Assembly: GCF_001418205.1 (NCBI RefSeq)
Contig: NZ_LIQF01000008.1
Location: forward strand, 1-64,000
From: Marinomonas fungiae
Lineage (GTDB): Bacteria; Pseudomonadota; Gammaproteobacteria; Pseudomonadales; Marinomonadaceae
Length of the DNA stretch: 64,000 nucleotides
Direction: 5' to 3'
A model generated the notes under the pieces. It made no database searches and was not told the DNA's origin. It was given only the letters and a program-made list of their open reading frames with translations. Both the position numbers and the translations under genes were made by a program. Positions 42,876-52,200 of this stretch are shown here, one piece after another. The first letter of the stretch is position 1. Every line of letters starts with the position of its first letter.

Positions 42876-43436
42876 ATGATGAATTTAAAAAACAGTTTAA
42901 TCGGGTTATCACTTATGGCGGCTTGCAGTGTGTCGTATGCGGAGTCGTTCACTCTAACCAGCTCTGACATTGCTGATGGTAAACCCATGAGCCAACAGCA
43001 GGAATTTCAGGGCTTTGGTTGCCAAGGGGGCAATAAATCTCCCGCGCTGTCTTGGTCTGGGGCGCCAGAAGGTACTAAAGCTTATGCGGTTTTAGTGCAT
43101 GACCCTGATGCACCGACAGGTGGTAGTGGCTGGTGGCATTGGCAGATGATCAATATTCCACAAAACGTGACGCACTTGGAAGCGGGTGCAGGTAATCCTG
43201 ACAATGGACTTGCTCCGAAAAGTAGCCAGCAAATACGCAATGATTATGGCGTTGAAGGCTTTGGTGGAGCTTGTCCTCCTAAGGGAGATAAACCACATCG
43301 TTATCGATTCACAGTGTATGCTTTGTCTCAGCGTTTAGAGCTACCTGAAGCCCCATCAGCGGCATTGACGGGCTATATGGTGAATCATTTTAAGCTGGCT
43401 TCCAGCACCATCGAAGCTTTGTATCAGGTGGAGTAG
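42876..43436 (+). CDS. YbhB/YbcL-type PEBP family protein, exported
   Basis: About 186 aa. A signal peptide (to YAES) is followed by a phosphatidylethanolamine-binding-protein fold: HDPDAPTGGSGWWHW, the glycine-rich YGVEGFGGACPPKG, and HRYRFTVYAL. These form the anion-binding pocket. Bacterial members (Raf-kinase-inhibitor-like) have no settled role. I start at the ATG at 42876, 6 nt after CGAGGG. It is followed immediately by an attC-like site with a perfect 3' core. Confidence 0.9.
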   Translation: MMNLKNSLIGLSLMAACSVSYAESFTLTSSDIADGKPMSQQQEFQGFGCQGGNKSPALSWSGAPEGTKAYAVLVHDPDAPTGGSGWWHWQMINIPQNVTHLEAGAGNPDNGLAPKSSQQIRNDYGVEGFGGACPPKGDKPHRYRFTVYALSQRLELPEAPSAALTGYMVNHFKLASSTIEALYQVE

Positions 43437-43438
43437 TT

Positions 43439-43575
43439 ACTTAATGGGCCACTCACCTCAAAAAGTGCTAGTGTGTTCGGCTCAATTAAAGTGAGTGCGG
43501 TCAATTGAAATGTATTTAAGCCGATTTCACTTCGCCGCATCAACTTGAAACTGTTCGTTGTGGCATGCGTTAGAC
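43439..43575 (+). repeat. attC-like site with perfect 3' core
   Basis: ACTTAAT (6 of 7 to RYYYAAC) at 43439 pairs with CGTTAG near 43568, and GCCAC (43448) pairs with GTGGC near 43560. The end GTTAGAC is an exact GTTRRRY core. About 137 bp, in the VCR size range. Confidence 0.62.
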
Positions 43576-43598
43576 CGCTGAACAATCAAGGATAGAAT

Positions 43599-44288
43599 AT
43601 GCGAAAATCAGATCGGTTATTTCAGTTAACCAATATTCTGCGTAGGCACCAGCCACTTACTGCTAAGCAGTTGGCTGAAAAGTTGATGGTGTCTGAAAGA
43701 ACGATCTATCGCTATGTTGATGATTTGTCGTTGTCTGGAATACCTATTTATGGCGAGCCTGGTATTGGATACCGGTTGTCAGAGGGGTTCGAGTTGCCGC
43801 CTTTACAATTGTCTCCAGGCGAGTTGGAAGCACTGATCACCGGAGTGAGTTTTATTGCATCATTAACTGGACGAGACTTTGCTGCTTCTGCGCATTCTCT
43901 ATTGTCTAAAATCGAAGCGGCATTACCGAATCGATCGGAAGTGCTTTCAAACGAAGATAGAGTGGTTAGAGTACCAGTACACCATCGTGAATCTGAGGCG
44001 TATCAGGTGTGGGGAATGCTTCATTCAGCGATAGAAAGAGGGTGTTGGCTCGCTATCAGCTATAACTCTCTTTCACAGGTTGAAACGTCGAGAACTATAT
44101 TCCCTTTAGGGCTGTTCTATTGGGGTGGTATATGGACCTTAGGTAGTTGGTGTATGTTACGCCGTGACTATAGAGATTTTCGGGTGGATCGCATAAGCGA
44201 GCTAGAACTGTGTGCGTTTGAAGGTGTTTTACCCGAGGGAGTTTCTTTATCAGCATACATTGAGTTTAAAAGTACAAAAGCCGACTGA
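43599..44288 (+). CDS. YafY-like HTH-WYL regulator
   Basis: A 229-aa transcription factor. An N-terminal winged HTH (HTH_11; TAKQLAEKLMVSERTIYRYV, about 21-40) is followed by YGEPGIGYRLSEGFELPPLQ and a WYL domain (about 140-215) with YNSLSQVETSRTIFPLGLFYW. WYL regulators sense ligands, often nucleotides or DNA damage products. CAAGGATAG precedes the ATG. The likely target is the small gene 61 bp downstream. Confidence 0.92.
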   Translation: MRKSDRLFQLTNILRRHQPLTAKQLAEKLMVSERTIYRYVDDLSLSGIPIYGEPGIGYRLSEGFELPPLQLSPGELEALITGVSFIASLTGRDFAASAHSLLSKIEAALPNRSEVLSNEDRVVRVPVHHRESEAYQVWGMLHSAIERGCWLAISYNSLSQVETSRTIFPLGLFYWGGIWTLGSWCMLRRDYRDFRVDRISELELCAFEGVLPEGVSLSAYIEFKSTKAD

Positions 44289-44349
44289 CACAGTGCTGTC
44301 AGTAGTAAAGCCTTAGAGTTGGAATTCAACCAATAACTGAGGTTTTGAC

Positions 44350-44670
44350 ATGATAAAAAATAGTAGCATTGAGAGCATAGGTGGCATGGAGTTTGCGACC
44401 TTCAAGCTAAAAGACGGCGTAACAGAGGCAGAACTAATAGAACTCTCTAATCAAGTAGAGGTAGAGTTTCTAAGTCAGCAAAAGGAGCTAGTTCTTCATT
44501 TTCTCGTTCGTGGCACAGAAGGTATTTATGCAGACGTGGCGATGGCAAGTTCTCAGGAAAAAGCTGAGGAGTATTGCCTGCAGTGGTTAAGTAACAAAGT
44601 GGCACTGGAATACTTGGAGCTTATCGACAAAGAATCTGTGAGCATGACGTTTTGGACGAGAATTAACTAA
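44350..44670 (+). CDS. small protein of unknown function, ABM-like fold possible
   Basis: A 106-aa cytoplasmic protein. The pattern of MEFATFKLKDGVTEAELIEL, VVEFL-like strand, LHFLVRG and a late aromatic strand suggests a dimeric alpha/beta (ABM-like) barrel, but I do not recognise the family firmly. GAGG lies 9 nt before the ATG. Its place after the YafY-like regulator suggests control by it, a pairing that is common in proteobacteria. Confidence 0.72.
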   Translation: MIKNSSIESIGGMEFATFKLKDGVTEAELIELSNQVEVEFLSQQKELVLHFLVRGTEGIYADVAMASSQEKAEEYCLQWLSNKVALEYLELIDKESVSMTFWTRIN

Positions 44671-44848
44671 AAAGCGCGAAAGAAACTGTATAGGATATCA
44701 AAAGTTTCGTTTTTGCTTCCTGTGAGCTTGGCGTCAGGCTCAGATACAGTTTAAATATCCACTATCAATCAATAATGATACCAACCAGATAATATCGTCG
44801 CGACTTTGTTGTCGACGGTATAAATCAGTCAGTGTCATTATTTCGGCG
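44671..44848. other. non-coding stretch, start of a 440-bp gap
   Basis: The gap from 44671 to 45109 has no credible gene. The first part is AT-rich, with a short GTCGCGAC/GTCGAC-type hairpin near 44793-44815. A terminator lies at 44849-44893, and the last 200 bp before the YqhA gene likely hold its promoter. The frame 44986-45219 has no ribosome site and is not called. Confidence 0.5.
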
Positions 44849-44893
44849 AAACCAGAATCCCGATAGGTTATCTTTCAAGGGTTCTGGTTTTCC
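44849..44893 (+). terminator. intrinsic terminator
   Basis: AAACCAGAATCC and GGGTTCTGGTTT pair around an 18-nt loop, followed by T residues. It probably ends the transcript of the 44350 gene. Confidence 0.7.
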
Positions 44894-45109
44894 CATCTCT
44901 TCCAAGTGTGGGCGCTTTATGTCCACAACAAGTTTGTTGGTTCACTTTAATGCTGTATTCTCTTGGGGTTGCGTGAGTTAGTAAAGTGGCTAAAGTTGTA
45001 AGAAGCACAATCTGGACGTTAGCTAATAAGACAGTAAATGATCCGGTGAAATTGGTTAAGAGAACGTTGCGAGTCTATAACTGGCGCTGTGACGCGTCCC
45101 GGAGATATT

Positions 45110-45589
45110 ATGATCGAGAAAGTTTTCAGAAGCAGTCGCTTTATCGTGTGGGTGGCAATCATTATTTGTGCAGTGTCATCTTTGCTCTTGTATGTTGCCT
45201 CGGTAAACATAATCTTTAATACCGCGCTGGATATTGTGGGTGATATACCTACCTCTGCTGACTCCGGAAAAAATCTTGCGGTTAGTCTTCTGAAGCTGTT
45301 GGATCTTCTACTGATAGCGATCACTTTTCAGATCATGGCGCTTAGTCTGTACCGCTTGTTTATCCGTCGGATGTCTGTTGGTGAAGAGGGGTTTGAAGAC
45401 TCTCTGGATATCAATAGCTTTCATGATTTGAAGATCACGGTAAGCCAAGTAGCTGTTTTGATTTTGGTGATTCGGTTCCTTGAGCAGGCGGTAGAGATTG
45501 GCGGTACAATCGAAACGCTATACCTTGGTGTTTCCATCAGTATCGTTGTTTTGGCGTCAGTATTCGCGTGGAAGAATATGAAACACTGA
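45110..45589 (+). CDS. YqhA family (UPF0114) membrane protein
   Basis: About 159 aa, with four TM helices (about 12-33, 60-80, 106-122, 133-150) and the UPF0114/YqhA pattern SSRFIVWVAIIICAVSSLLLY, LLDLLLIAITFQIMALSLYRLF. Function unknown. I start at the ATG at 45110 because GGAGA lies 6 nt upstream; the in-frame GTG at 45089 is less likely. Confidence 0.87.
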   Translation: MIEKVFRSSRFIVWVAIIICAVSSLLLYVASVNIIFNTALDIVGDIPTSADSGKNLAVSLLKLLDLLLIAITFQIMALSLYRLFIRRMSVGEEGFEDSLDINSFHDLKITVSQVAVLILVIRFLEQAVEIGGTIETLYLGVSISIVVLASVFAWKNMKH

Positions 45590-45816
45590 CGTATAGCGTA
45601 CGGTTTCGTCTGCTGTTCAACTATAAAACCACGCGTGTTGGCTGCATTAGGTCTCTGATTCAAATTGTTTCGCACTGATAGCGAAACTCATCAGTTCGCC
45701 GTGAAAAAAGAGGCCTAACTTTTCTTACCTCCACATGTAATAACCGGTTAATACCTTCTCCATGGTTTAAGCTGTTACAACTAGGCTCTGTTTGAAACAC
45801 GATTGGAGGACACATC

Positions 45817-46386
45817 ATGTCAGCGAAGAAAATCTTAATGATCACCGGTGATTTCACGGAAGATTATGAAACCATGGTTCCATTTCAAGCGTTGTTAAGT
45901 GTCGGTCATCAGGTGGATGCGGTGTGCCCTGATAAGAAAGCAGGCGATTCGGTGGCGACGGCGATCCATGATTTTGAGGGCGATCAAACTTACACTGAAA
46001 AGCCCGGTCACCGTTTTGCGTTGAATGCGACCTTTAGCGAAATCAAAGTAGAGGATTATGATGCTTTGGTGATCCCTGGTGGTCGTGCACCAGAGTATTT
46101 GCGTTTAAATAAAGAAGTGATTGCCATGGTGCAGCATTTCTTTGTGGCCAACAAGCCTGTTGCTGCGATCTGTCATGGCGCTCAGTTGTTGGCGGCGGCC
46201 GGTGTGCTAGAAGGTAAGCAGTGCTCGGCGTATCCAGCGTGTCAGCCTGAAGTCGAATTGGCCAAGGGCGTGTATGCGAATATTCCTGTGGACCAAGCAG
46301 TCACTGATGGCAATCTGGTAACCGCACCAGCCTGGCCTGCGCATCCAGCTTGGCTAGCGCAGTTTTATACGTTGTTAAATGTCTAA
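45817..46386 (+). CDS. DJ-1/PfpI family protein
   Basis: A 189-aa flavodoxin-like protein of the DJ-1/PfpI superfamily. The nucleophile elbow has Cys119-His120 ([10 protein letters not shown]), with Glu15 (GDFTEDYE) as the third conserved residue. Members act as proteases, glyoxalase III-type deglycases or chaperones against carbonyl stress. The substrate is unresolved. TTGGAGG lies 9 nt before the ATG. It is a single gene followed by a predicted terminator. Confidence 0.92.
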   Translation: MSAKKILMITGDFTEDYETMVPFQALLSVGHQVDAVCPDKKAGDSVATAIHDFEGDQTYTEKPGHRFALNATFSEIKVEDYDALVIPGGRAPEYLRLNKEVIAMVQHFFVANKPVAAICHGAQLLAAAGVLEGKQCSAYPACQPEVELAKGVYANIPVDQAVTDGNLVTAPAWPAHPAWLAQFYTLLNV

Positions 46387-46397
46387 TAGGCATGAGA

Positions 46398-46433
46398 AAG
46401 GTGCGTCTGTCTCATGACGTGCCTTCTTATTTT
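46398..46433 (+). terminator. terminator after DJ-1/PfpI gene
   Basis: AAGGTGCGT pairs with ACGTGCCTT (two G-U pairs) around a 10-nt loop, followed by CTTATTTT. Confidence 0.65.
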
Positions 46434-46509
46434 CTCCCCGATCTTAATTGTGTTTGGCGAATACTGCCTCTATATTGATAAGTCACGCGAAGCTAATCAG
46501 GAAGACAGC

Positions 46510-46869
46510 ATGTGCCAACTCTTTGTAAGCGCCGATCCCAGTTTATGGCAAAACGTCACCCGCTCTATTCGTATTGATGGCATGGTGACCAGCATCCGTC
46601 TAGAAAATATCTTCTGGTTCACGCTTGAGGAAATTGCCCAACGCGATCAATTATCTCTGTCGCAGATGATTATAAGACTCAACCATGAAGCCCTTGAAGC
46701 GGGCCATGATCTAGATAACTTCACCTCGTTTTTACGTGTCTGTGCCATGCGTTATTTACACTTGCAAACTATTGGTGTGCTATCTAATTCACCTGAAGTT
46801 AGTCTGGCATCGCTAAACAGCGGCCGTATTTTGGAACAAGAAAAACGCTACTTTGAGAGGCATCAGTAA
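46510..46869 (+). CDS. ribbon-helix-helix domain protein
   Basis: About 119 aa from the ATG at 46510 (CAGGAAG 7 nt upstream). The middle reads SIRIDGMVTSIRLENIFWFTLEEIAQRDQLSLSQMI over about 25-62, a RHH_4-type ribbon-helix-helix fold. Such proteins may bind DNA as dimers. The stop overlaps the next start by one base (TAATG), so it is coupled to the PPOX gene and may regulate it. Confidence 0.85.
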   Translation: MCQLFVSADPSLWQNVTRSIRIDGMVTSIRLENIFWFTLEEIAQRDQLSLSQMIIRLNHEALEAGHDLDNFTSFLRVCAMRYLHLQTIGVLSNSPEVSLASLNSGRILEQEKRYFERHQ

Positions 46870-47342
46870 TGGAAAATAGCGCAGCAGCCATGAATCTTCT
46901 CGATTTTTCGGAAAAAAGCGTTTTGTGCTGGTTGGCGACGGTGTCAGCGGAGGCGACGCCGAATGTTTCCCCAAAAGAGATTTTCACCTTTATCAATGAA
47001 GAATTGATGCTGATTGCCAATATTGCCTCACCTGAGAGTGAGCGCAATATCTTGGCGAATCCAAATGTCTGTGTGTCCTTTATCGATATCTTTGAGCAAC
47101 GTGGCTTTAAGGTAAAAGGCACCGCACAGGTTATTACTGTTGAAGATGAGCACTGGTCAGAATATCTGGCAGCGTTGAAAGTGTTGGCAGGGGAGAGCTT
47201 CCCGATTAAGACTATTTTCGCGGTGATGGTCACTTCAACGGCTAAGATAATGGCCCCAAGTTATGGATTGTTTCCCGAGTCCACCACGCCAGCAAGCCAA
47301 ATCGAAAGCGCCTTAAAAACCTATAACGTTAAGCGCCTGTAA
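46869..47342 (+). CDS. pyridoxamine-5'-phosphate-oxidase-like flavin protein
   Basis: A 157-aa split-barrel protein: VLCWLATVSAEATPNVSPKEI is the FMN-binding start, and NILANPNVCVSFIDIFEQRGFKVKGTAQVI continues the barrel over about 57-86. It is likely a flavin- or haem-dependent small oxidoreductase; true pyridoxine oxidase residues are not evident. It is coupled to the RHH gene by overlap. Confidence 0.85.
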   Translation: MENSAAAMNLLDFSEKSVLCWLATVSAEATPNVSPKEIFTFINEELMLIANIASPESERNILANPNVCVSFIDIFEQRGFKVKGTAQVITVEDEHWSEYLAALKVLAGESFPIKTIFAVMVTSTAKIMAPSYGLFPESTTPASQIESALKTYNVKRL

Positions 47343-47358
47343 GGCATTAAGTTGAAAT

Positions 47359-47373
47359 AAGAATTATTATCAA
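47359..47373 (+). promoter_or_regulatory. Fur-box-like sequence
   Basis: TAAGAATTATTATCA matches the 15-bp 7-1-7 Fur box in 13 of 15 positions and lies 86 bp before the TPR gene. The exact box at 27650 in this window gives a direct comparison. Confidence 0.5.
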
Positions 47374-47458
47374 ATATGATCATCCTATGTTGAGCAATTA
47401 CTGAGTAGCATCGATCTTATGTGTTGCTCAATGACTTTTATTACAAGGATGTCCCATC

Positions 47459-48208
47459 ATGAAAAAAAAGAATTCTCTAGACGCTATAGATAGCCCTCTT
47501 CCCCGTCATTGCTTTGTAATCAATATGAAACCAGCCATCGTGATTTTTAGCCTGCTACTATTTTTTTCCAATGATTCTTTTGCAGAAAAGTATGGTGTAT
47601 ACGATCTAAAAAAAATTTTGATTACGGCTGAACCTGGAAGCGGAAATAAACACGCTTTGGACTTGATGTATATTGATGCAATGATTAAAGATTTAAATAA
47701 TCATGCAAACGGCTATCCGCCACAATTTGATAACGATAATGACATGCAGCGCGCTAAAAATGACGCCAGAAGGCTGTCTGGTGCGTTAGATATGCTGGTA
47801 GATGACCCCAATGCACCGATAGAGCTTTTAAGACGCAGTAGTTTGTTAAATCGCCTCGCCTATAACCTTGATATTCCTGGCTCTGCACAGAAAGTCGACA
47901 GGGACTTTAAAAATTTACTGAGTCAGCGACCAGGTGACCCGGTTCTAAATCTATCTTACGGTGTATTCCTTTCGGGGGCGAATAAAAGCAGCCAAGCACT
48001 TCCTTTTTTGAAGGAGTCTGCAGAGGCTGGCTTTAAAGAGGCTTATTTACATCTTGGTATGGCGTACTTATATCTGAGAGACACTGAGCAGGCTTTGAAT
48101 AACCTTGAAATTTACCGAAGTCATTATCCAAATAATGCAAAAATTGGAGAAATTATAGACGCCATTAAAAGTGGCAATATAAAGTATAATCGCCTTCAAA
48201 AAAGCTAA
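47459..48208 (+). CDS. exported protein with TPR-like repeats
   Basis: Up to 249 aa. The first ATG has AAGGA 9 nt upstream. A second ATG at residue 23 would place the signal peptide (KPAIVIFSLLLFFSNDSFAE) at the N-terminus; the cleaved product is the same. The mature part has TPR-like repeats near the C-terminus (PVLNLSYGVFLSGANKSSQA, AYLHLGMAYLYLRDTEQA). No wider family is recognised. Low GC compared with neighbours. A Fur-like site lies upstream, so iron control is possible. Confidence 0.75.
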   Translation: MKKKNSLDAIDSPLPRHCFVINMKPAIVIFSLLLFFSNDSFAEKYGVYDLKKILITAEPGSGNKHALDLMYIDAMIKDLNNHANGYPPQFDNDNDMQRAKNDARRLSGALDMLVDDPNAPIELLRRSSLLNRLAYNLDIPGSAQKVDRDFKNLLSQRPGDPVLNLSYGVFLSGANKSSQALPFLKESAEAGFKEAYLHLGMAYLYLRDTEQALNNLEIYRSHYPNNAKIGEIIDAIKSGNIKYNRLQKS

Positions 48209-48218
48209 TTGAAGATAT

Positions 48219-48254
48219 TGGCAATCATACTCAATATTCTGACTATGATTGCCA
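48219..48254. terminator. two-way hairpin between convergent genes
   Basis: Perfect 11-bp arms TGGCAATCATA / TATGATTGCCA with a 14-nt loop lie between the TPR gene and the convergent flavoenzyme gene. U tracts are weak. Confidence 0.5.
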
Positions 48255-48274
48255 GCCTAAAATGATACTCTGAT

Positions 48275-49687
48275 TTAGGCTTTCACCACTTCTTCTACTG
48301 GCTCATTATAAAGCTGCTTCGCTAAGTCCCTTAGCGCCACACGTAGGCCTTCCTCAATATTAGGGTGATAAAACGGCAAGCGTAAAATCTCGGCCACTTC
48401 CACTTTGAGTTGATGCACCCACGCCAGCTGATGCAGTAAATGCTCACCTCGTGGTGCGATCATTTCCCCACCGACCAAGCATTTGCTGGTTTTGTCGGCA
48501 TAGAGGCGAATCAAGCCTTCAAATTCCTGCATGACTCGTGGGCGACCAAGCATATTGAAGTTATAGCTACCTATGGCAATGTGGTTAGGATCAAGCTCTA
48601 CAAAGCGTTTGCCAAAGAAGCCGATATTAGGGTGGGTAAACGCCATGCCCAGTTCAGTGCGTGCTTGGTAGTGTTTGGGTTCGCCTTGCTGTAGGGCTTG
48701 GATCACATTGTAGGCGGCAATGCGCCCTTCATCAGCGGCTTCGTGAAGAATGGCTTTTTGCCCTGTGGCATCGCCCGCCACATAGATATTGCTACTTTTA
48801 ATCCGCATAGTGCTTAGGTCAATATCAGGCATTCCTCGTTCGTTTAACACAATGCCGGCGTTAGCAAGCTTTAGCGTGTCCAAATTAGGTCGGCGACCAA
48901 GAGCCGCAAGCACTTGATCGACTTCAATACTCTGCTCGCCAAAATTCACTTTAACGCCGTTTTCGGTTGACTCTAATTGTGCTGCTTGACCAAGGTAAAG
49001 CGGGAAGTCATGACCTATCAGTTCAAGAGCTTTGCTGCGCACTTCTGGGTCGCTAATACCAGCTAAGGTATCCGCCATTTCAATACCGACGACTTCGACG
49101 CCTAAACGAGCTATGGCTTGGCCAAGCTCTAGACCAATCACACCAAGGCCAATGACCGCGACTTTTTTCGGTAGGCTAGCCTGCTCAAAGAAGGTATCGG
49201 AAGTGACTACTCCCTCAATGTCTTGCCAAAGGGGGGGTAAAACTGGGCGGGAGCCGGGGGCTAAGATAATTTGTTTAGCTTGCACTTGCTCTGTACGGCC
49301 ATCGGCATAAGTTATTTCTAGCGTATTCGTATCGATAAAAGCAGCGCGACCGTTGAGATTTTTGTCGGCTGGCAGCTTTTGCCAAGGGGTAATGGTTTTT
49401 TCGACAAAGCCGTCGCGCATGGTCTGCACACGCTTCATCACGGCTTCACCGTTTACTCGAGCCTGATCTACCCCCTCTATGCCTTCTACAGGCAGCTTTT
49501 TTAAGCGATCAAAATCATCGGCAATCTGAATCAGCACCTTCGACGGCATACAGCCCACTTTCGCACAAGTGGTGCCGTACCAGCCTTCATTGATCAACAC
49601 AAAGCTATCCGTGTGCTGCTTGATTAAACCTAACGCGGTATAACCCGCAGACCCCGCTCCGACAATGGCAACATCTACTTGGCGCAT
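48275..49687 (-). CDS. dihydrolipoamide-dehydrogenase-like flavoprotein
   Basis: A 470-aa class I pyridine nucleotide-disulfide oxidoreductase. The FAD motif is GAGSAGYTA (10-18), the redox disulfide Cys41/Cys46 (GTTCAKVGCMPSK), the NAD motif GLGVIGLELG, and the second FAD site YVAGDATGQ. The C-terminal His-x4-Glu dyad is present (HPNIEEGL). Opening and disulfide follow lipoamide dehydrogenase, but no 2-oxoacid dehydrogenase genes are near. It could be a stand-alone disulfide reductase or soluble transhydrogenase-like enzyme. The ATG at 49687 follows AGAGGG by 6 nt. Confidence 0.88.
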   Translation of the reverse strand: MRQVDVAIVGAGSAGYTALGLIKQHTDSFVLINEGWYGTTCAKVGCMPSKVLIQIADDFDRLKKLPVEGIEGVDQARVNGEAVMKRVQTMRDGFVEKTITPWQKLPADKNLNGRAAFIDTNTLEITYADGRTEQVQAKQIILAPGSRPVLPPLWQDIEGVVTSDTFFEQASLPKKVAVIGLGVIGLELGQAIARLGVEVVGIEMADTLAGISDPEVRSKALELIGHDFPLYLGQAAQLESTENGVKVNFGEQSIEVDQVLAALGRRPNLDTLKLANAGIVLNERGMPDIDLSTMRIKSSNIYVAGDATGQKAILHEAADEGRIAAYNVIQALQQGEPKHYQARTELGMAFTHPNIGFFGKRFVELDPNHIAIGSYNFNMLGRPRVMQEFEGLIRLYADKTSKCLVGGEMIAPRGEHLLHQLAWVHQLKVEVAEILRLPFYHPNIEEGLRVALRDLAKQLYNEPVEEVVKA

Positions 49688-49800
49688 TACTGTCCCTCTC
49701 ACTATTTATTAGATTATACTAAAGTAATAAGCGTAGATTATTTCTGCAAGAGTGGATGGATTGAATAAAGACTTAGATCAATTCAAACAATATCTATGAA

Positions 49801-49876
49801 AAGGGGTCAGATCCCTTACCTGTGTGATGGTGTTGAATTGATAGACAATATCGCTGTAGAAGGGATCTGACCCCTT
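49801..49876. repeat. foldback (MITE-like) element 1
   Basis: Perfect 17-bp inverted repeats AAGGGGTCAGATCCCTT at 49801-49817 and its complement at 49860-49876, with a 42-bp centre. The GGGGTCAGATCCC arm is a motif seen in scattered short repeats of many bacteria. No transposase is near. Confidence 0.85.
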
Positions 49877-49896
49877 GAACATCTGCAGATTTTATA

Positions 49897-49965
49897 AGAA
49901 CCCAAGATCCATTTTGCAGCGACTTCTAGAGCTTGCCCATAGAGCAAAAAGTGGATTTGGGTTCT
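49897..49965. repeat. foldback (MITE-like) element 2
   Basis: An imperfect inverted repeat: AGAACCCAAGATCCATTTTG (49897-49916) against CAAAAAGTGGATTTGGGTTC (49945-49964), about 26-bp loop. It lies 20 bp from element 1 and next to the end of the LysR gene, where it may also act as a terminator. Confidence 0.75.
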
Positions 49966-49978
49966 GCTAACAAAAGAC

Positions 49979-50884
49979 CTAAGGCCGCTTACTCCAACTA
50001 CCAAAAATATCCTCCTTCTCAAAGCGCTCAATCAAATAATCACACACAGACTTTAATTTCGGTGATGGTTGTTGCGCCCGTGGATACACCAGCCACACCC
50101 CAGTATAAGGGTACTGATACTGGGGCAGCAGCGAGACTAACTTACCCGATGCCAAGTCATCTTTAACGTAATAATCCGGTAGCTGAGCAATGCCCAAGCC
50201 ACGGCGAATAGCATCGAGCAGGGCTGGGCCAGAATTGCTGCGCCAGTGGCTAGAGACTTTCACCTCTTTGCGCTGACCGTTCTGGCTGAACACCCAATGA
50301 GTCTTTGAGCCCATCAAGCATTTGTGTTTGTTAAGCTCTGCCAATGTATGTGGCATGCCATTTTGATCGACATACTCTCGGGACGCACAAAGGTATTCCG
50401 CGCGGTCACACAAACGTCGTGAGAGTAGGCTAGAATCACGTAACGCCCCCATGCGAATCGCTAAGTCGTAGCCTTCTTCGATCAGATCCACTTCTCGATT
50501 GGTGAGGTGGAAATCTAGATCTACCTGAGGGTTTTGCAATAAGTAATCGTTCAGTAGTGGCGCTAAGTAGCGTTCACCAAAGGTCGTGGCGCAGGTAATG
50601 CGCAAGGTGCCCGTGGGCGCCTGGTTCAACGCGCTAACGGCTTCTTCGGCGGTGGCTAAGGTGTTGGGTAGGTCACGGCAGTGTTGGTAGAAGCGCTCGC
50701 CTGCTTCACTTAGGCGAATACTTCGGGTGGTACGAAAAAGTAGAGTGGTGTTTAAACGCTGTTCAAGGTGTGTAATAAGGCGGCTGACATGTGAAGCCGA
50801 CACATCAAGGCGGCTGGCGGCTTTGGAAAAACTGCCTTGGTGAACCACTTCCACAAAGGCTTCCATTGCTTCCCATTGTTTCAT
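49979..50884 (-). CDS. LysR family regulator beside formaldehyde genes
   Basis: About 301 aa from the ATG at 50884 (MKQWEAMEAFVEVVHQGSFS). The longer frame would run into the divergent adhC gene. The HTH is SFSKAASRLDVSASHVSRLI, and the effector domain follows with CATTFGERYLAPLL. It is divergent from the S-(hydroxymethyl)glutathione dehydrogenase gene with 129 bp between, so it probably controls that operon; in many proteobacteria a LysR gene is in this position. AGGA lies about 10 nt upstream of the ATG. Confidence 0.92.
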   Translation of the reverse strand: MKQWEAMEAFVEVVHQGSFSKAASRLDVSASHVSRLITHLEQRLNTTLLFRTTRSIRLSEAGERFYQHCRDLPNTLATAEEAVSALNQAPTGTLRITCATTFGERYLAPLLNDYLLQNPQVDLDFHLTNREVDLIEEGYDLAIRMGALRDSSLLSRRLCDRAEYLCASREYVDQNGMPHTLAELNKHKCLMGSKTHWVFSQNGQRKEVKVSSHWRSNSGPALLDAIRRGLGIAQLPDYYVKDDLASGKLVSLLPQYQYPYTGVWLVYPRAQQPSPKLKSVCDYLIERFEKEDIFGSWSKRP

Positions 50885-50899
50885 GCGTGGTGAATCCTG

Positions 50900-50918
50900 A
50901 TTGTTGCTGTATGACAAT
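50900..50918. promoter_or_regulatory. candidate LysR operator
   Basis: ATTGT-N9-ACAAT, a symmetric 19-bp site in the divergent LysR-adhC intergenic region, 16 bp from the LysR start. It resembles LysR-type binding sites but is not an exact T-N11-A. Confidence 0.5.
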
Positions 50919-50995
50919 AATGATTTGTTAAAATAAGTATTATCGCAATAGTCATTTGATATTACACTACGCGTACTTGTTTCACTAACTGTTAA

Positions 50996-52135
<1,140 letters not shown>

Positions 52136-52152
52136 GCGTTACTTGTAGCAAG

Positions 52153-52180
52153 AAGCCCATCTATAGGATGGGCTTTTTTT
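52153..52180 (+). terminator. terminator between frmA and fghA
   Basis: AAGCCCATC / GATGGGCTT with a 5-nt loop and a T run. It lies 20 bp before fghA, so it should make expression of the second gene lower or depend on read-through. Confidence 0.9.
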
Positions 52181-52200
52181 ACTGATCTAAAGAGGGATAT

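Noticed and set aside
44986-45219. 77-codon plus-strand frame before the YqhA gene
   Set aside because: No ribosome site, overlaps the YqhA start region in another frame, and has no recognisable motif.
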